NCBI GenBank assembly: GCA_019247245.1
Contig: JAFAPF010000021.1
Location: forward strand, 1-7,119
From: Rubrobacter sp.
Lineage (GTDB): Bacteria; Actinomycetota; Rubrobacteria; Rubrobacterales; Rubrobacteraceae
Direction: 5' to 3'
DNA: 7,119 nucleotides
In this document: piece by piece, positions 5,166 to 7,119 of the stretch
Layout: each line of letters begins with the position of its first letter
How positions within the stretch are numbered: the first letter of the stretch is position 1
Position numbers and translations under genes: made by a program
Notes under the pieces: model-generated
Database searches by the model: none
The model's input: only the letters and a program-made list of their open reading frames with translations
What the model was told of the DNA's origin: nothing

Positions 5166-6224
5166 TTGCGCGTTGCTTTCGTAACGGTAGGGGACACAAG
5201 TCGCCTAACCGGCGGGTACCTTTATCACGCCCGCGTTTTTGCAGGGTTGCGGGAGGTCGGGATCGACGTAGAGACGTTCGTGGCTTCCGGAGCTTCCCCG
5301 GTCGAGCAGGCGGCGCTAGCGCCTCACTTCGGCTTCCGCCTGAACCCCCGGGACTTCGATATGCTCCTCGTGGATGCCCTAGCCTGGATCGTCTGCGCTC
5401 CCTGGCTTGATCGCTGGAGAGCCTTACGTCCCGTGGTGGCGATGATCCATGAGCTGCCGAGCGTAGCGGCCTCAACCGGCCGTAACCGGAGGCTCGAAGA
5501 GCCGCTGCTACGTGCCGACCGCTTGATCGCCGTGAGCGCTCATGGAAGGTCTGTTCTCCGGAGCCGGGGCGTTCCCACCGGCCGCATCAGTGTTGTTTCG
5601 CCCGGCTGTGATCACCTCTCAGCGCTGGACGCTGGCGCAGAAGCAGCCGTTAGTGATGACGTAGCGACGCGTGTCTTGTGCGTGGCGCAGTGGATATCAC
5701 GCAAGGGGATCTTGGATCTCGTGCGAGCGTGGGCGGCTCACGAACGGCCGGGAGCCACGCTGGAGCTTGTCGGTGAGACGAATGCTGGTACCGTCTACGG
5801 GGCATCCGTGCACGCTGCTATAGCGAATGTAGGTGGCGCGTCGATTGCCGTAAGCGGGCCGGTCGATGATGCGACGCTCGGGGCCGCTTACGCTGCCGCC
5901 GACCTCTTCGCCCTGCCCTCCAGATACGAGGGCTACGGCATCGTCTACGCCGAAGCGCTCGCATACGGCCTGCCGATCATCGGGTGTGACGTAGGACCCG
6001 TACCCGAGCTGGTCGGCAGAGAAGCTGCTCTTCTGGTGACGCCGGGTGATGTCGGAGCGCTCTCGGAGGCCCTGAATCTCCTGCTCGACAATTCTGCTCA
6101 GCGCAGCCGGATGTCCGCCGCTGCCCGTCAGCAGGCGCTTCGCCTGCCACGCTGGCAGGACACCGTCACCGCCTTTCGGCGCGTCCTGGAAGAAGTCCTC
6201 ACGTTGTCGCATCGACCCTCCTAA
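5166..6224 (+). CDS. GT4-family (GT-B fold, retaining) glycosyltransferase
   Basis: A cytosolic glycosyltransferase of 352 residues that would move a sugar from a nucleotide donor to an acceptor. The N-terminal acceptor domain starts directly with MRVAFVTVGD and has the glycine loop TGGYLYHARV (15-24). The donor domain carries RKGILDLVRA (179-188), ELVGET (200-205) and the EX7E motif EGYGIVYAE (Glu255 and Glu263), followed by GLPII and a conserved GPVPELV. There are no membrane helices, so a lipid acceptor is not obvious. The start is TTG, 9 bases after the PTPS-like stop; the in-frame codon run upstream reaches that stop at once, so no other start is possible near conserved sequence, and the ribosome site is weak, suggesting coupled translation. 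Sequence alone does not give sugar or acceptor. In this operon the acceptor may be the product of the three preceding enzymes. Confidence 0.87.
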   Translation: MRVAFVTVGDTSRLTGGYLYHARVFAGLREVGIDVETFVASGASPVEQAALAPHFGFRLNPRDFDMLLVDALAWIVCAPWLDRWRALRPVVAMIHELPSVAASTGRNRRLEEPLLRADRLIAVSAHGRSVLRSRGVPTGRISVVSPGCDHLSALDAGAEAAVSDDVATRVLCVAQWISRKGILDLVRAWAAHERPGATLELVGETNAGTVYGASVHAAIANVGGASIAVSGPVDDATLGAAYAAADLFALPSRYEGYGIVYAEALAYGLPIIGCDVGPVPELVGREAALLVTPGDVGALSEALNLLLDNSAQRSRMSAAARQQALRLPRWQDTVTAFRRVLEEVLTLSHRPS

Positions 6225-6254
6225 GTCTCGGACGGGCCCAATGCATCAGACTAT

Positions 6255-6283
6255 TTGACTCGGAGCTCACGGGGCCAAAGAAT
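6255..6283 (+). promoter_or_regulatory. Promoter for the DedA-family gene
   Basis: TTGACT (6255-6260) and AAGAAT (6278-6283) are separated by exactly 17 bases, five and four of six to the housekeeping consensus. Transcription would start near 6290, leaving a leader of about 58 bases. It lies in the 123-base gap after the glycosyltransferase, where I see no convincing terminator. Confidence 0.5.
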
Positions 6284-6333
6284 AGGAGCCAGCGTACATA
6301 CACAGCTTTACCGAGGGGAAGGAGGAGAAGTCC

Positions 6334-6351
6334 GTGGAAGTAGCGCGATGA
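6334..6351 (+). CDS. Five-codon leader reading frame (MEVAR) coupled to the DedA-family start
   Basis: AAGGAGGAG at 6319-6327 is the strongest Shine-Dalgarno in the window and stands 6 bases before a GTG at 6334. That GTG opens GTG-GAA-GTA-GCG-CGA-TGA, and its TGA overlaps the next gene's ATG as ATGA. Ribosomes loaded here would end exactly on the downstream start. It may be a true translational-coupling leader, or the strong site may simply feed the ATG at an unusual distance. Confidence 0.35.
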   Translation: MEVAR

Positions 6352-6971
6352 TCGATCCGCTTGCCGGGGCTGCACAGCTAACCGTCGATGTCGTCTACGC
6401 CTCCGGCTACGTCGGCGTGGCGGTCCTGATTGCCATGGGGTACATGCACCTGTTGGTCCCCACGGGGGTGGTGCTAGCCCTCGCCGGCTTCTTGGTCGGG
6501 CAGGGGCATCTTTCGTTCGTCTGGGTGTTGGTGGCGTCTACAATAGGGGGGGTGTTCGGTTCCCTGGTCCTGTACCTCTCAGGACTCTGGATCGGGGAGG
6601 AAAGCATACGCCGATTCGTAGGTCGGCTCGAGCGATTCAAGATTGTGTACAGATCGGACCTGGACAAAGCGAGCGAGATGTTTGAGCGACACGGGGGGAA
6701 GGCTATCCTCATCGGTCACCTCGTCCCAGGTATAACTGCCCTCGTCTCGATACCGGCGGGCCTCAAGCGCATGCCAATCTATGGACGGTTCATGGTTTAC
6801 ACCGTGCTTGGCAGCGCCCTGTGGAACGGGAGTCACATAGGTCTTGGGTGGGCGCTGGGTGCCCAGTGGGAGCTGGTAGAGCAGTACGGACGTATCGTCG
6901 AGTTTGCAGTGCTAGCTGCTATAGTCGGAGGAATCTTCTGGTTCCTGTGGCGCCGGAAGGTACACAGGTGA
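6348..6971 (+). CDS. DedA / SNARE-associated family membrane protein, divergent at key charged residues
   Basis: A 207-residue integral membrane protein. Recognisable DedA features are AGFLVGQGHLSF (46-57), GGVFGSLVLYLSGLWIG (67-83), the amphipathic F-E-R-H-G-G segment (112-117), GHLVPGITALVSIPAGLKRMP (123-143), the F-M-V-Y-T-V-L-G-S-ALW helix (148-159), and a final helix (184-201) with a basic tail. DedA proteins are proposed lipid scramblases/flippases (undecaprenyl phosphate or phospholipid). Here the usual PIPSE acidic motif reads LVPTG (36-40), and the GR..P..R arginines read His124 and Thr130, so several normally essential residues are missing. The ATG at 6348 is preferred; it has GGAAG seven bases upstream and follows the MEVAR leader. 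A TTG at 6255 lies inside the predicted promoter. The gene has its own promoter and is convergent with the exchanger at the right edge. Confidence 0.85.
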   Translation: MIDPLAGAAQLTVDVVYASGYVGVAVLIAMGYMHLLVPTGVVLALAGFLVGQGHLSFVWVLVASTIGGVFGSLVLYLSGLWIGEESIRRFVGRLERFKIVYRSDLDKASEMFERHGGKAILIGHLVPGITALVSIPAGLKRMPIYGRFMVYTVLGSALWNGSHIGLGWALGAQWELVEQYGRIVEFAVLAAIVGGIFWFLWRRKVHR

Positions 6972-7017
6972 ACGGATGTCGCTGCGCATACAGAGAACCG
7001 GACGTGAAAGCTGCGCA

Positions 7018-7037
7018 AAAAAGGAAAGGGGACTTTC
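7018..7037 (-). terminator. Weak intrinsic terminator after the Ca2+/H+ exchanger
   Basis: Read on the minus strand, GAAAG-TCCC-CTTTC forms a five-pair hairpin starting 7 bases after the TAA and is followed by C and six T. The stem is short and AT-rich in part, so efficiency is uncertain. Position and U-tract both fit the end of the right-hand gene. Confidence 0.4.
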
Positions 7038-7044
7038 GTTCTCT

Positions 7045-7119
7045 TTACGGCGAGAAGAAAAACGCCAGCGCGGCGATGACGTAGATGCCGCAGAGCATGG
7101 CGCCCTCGAGCCAGTTTGA
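7045..7119 (-). CDS. cax: C-terminus of a calcium/proton (cation) exchanger, cut by the window edge
   Basis: Only the last 24 residues and the TAA are present, entering from the right edge: SNWLEGAMLCGIYVIAALAFFFSP. The SNWLEG start followed by a final hydrophobic helix and a short aromatic-Pro end is what I remember as the C-terminus of bacterial Cax/ChaA Ca2+:H+ antiporters of the CaCA superfamily, which extrude cations across the cytoplasmic membrane. It converges on the DedA-family gene with 73 bases between stops. The identification rests on a short segment. Confidence 0.68.
   Translation of the reverse strand, partial: SNWLEGAMLCGIYVIAALAFFFSP

Noticed and set aside
5153..5410. 85-residue frame starting at the PTPS-like stop, overlapping the glycosyltransferase
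   Set aside because: An Arg-rich out-of-frame reading; the TTG frame at 5166 gives immediate GT4 N-terminal sequence.
6225..6290. Possible terminator after the glycosyltransferase using GGCCC and GGGCC
   Set aside because: The arms are about 35 bases apart with no T-run following; the hairpin would be weak.
6255..6347. Extended start of the DedA-family protein at TTG 6255
   Set aside because: It would put the predicted -35/-10 and the strong Shine-Dalgarno inside the coding region, and the added residues are hydrophilic and unlike the family.
6981..7017. Direct repeat GCTGCGCA (6981-6988 and 7010-7017), also able to pair through palindromic TGCGCA
   Set aside because: The pairing needs a 23-base loop and has A-residues, not T, after it on the plus strand, so it is not a convincing terminator for the DedA gene; eight-base repeats occur by chance.

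Overview
The window is GC-rich, densely coded bacterial DNA with no RNA genes, insertion sequences, CRISPR arrays or phage genes that I can see. The protein families, the frequent GTG/TTG starts and the short intergenic gaps fit an actinobacterium. The mix of a BchC-like dehydrogenase, a PTPS-like protein and small 4-TM membrane proteins suggests something near Rubrobacteria, but that placement is from memory and tentative.

Layout. On the minus strand, reading right to left from about 2.9 kb, there is a tight three-gene unit: a PlsC-like acyltransferase (2054-2893), an MFS (DHA1-type) exporter (786-2054) whose GTG start overlaps the acyltransferase stop by one base, and a small four-helix membrane protein (436-780). 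Further left, and probably with its own promoter, is a small membrane-protein gene cut by the window edge (1-343); its middle third appears to be in the wrong frame. Divergently, on the plus strand from 3047, comes a compact four-gene operon with gaps of 8, 11 and 9 bases: a stand-alone RibD-C (DHFR-fold) reductase, a zinc-less BchC-like MDR dehydrogenase, a 6-pyruvoyl-tetrahydropterin-synthase-fold protein that lacks the usual catalytic Cys, Asp and His, and a GT4 glycosyltransferase. A separately promoted DedA-family membrane protein (6348-6971) follows. Convergent to it, the last 24 residues of a Ca2+/H+ exchanger enter from the right edge.

The most interesting part is the four-gene operon at 3047-6224. 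Two pterin/pyrimidine-type enzymes, a dehydrogenase and a sugar transferase under one likely promoter suggest synthesis of a reduced, glycosylated pterin-like or pyrimidine-like small molecule. No GTP cyclohydrolase, QueE, QueC or deaminase is present in the window, so the precursor would have to come from elsewhere. The product is not known to me. The noncanonical active site of the PTPS-like protein argues against simply calling it QueD. The divergent acyltransferase/exporter unit may be functionally separate; it shares only the intergenic region.
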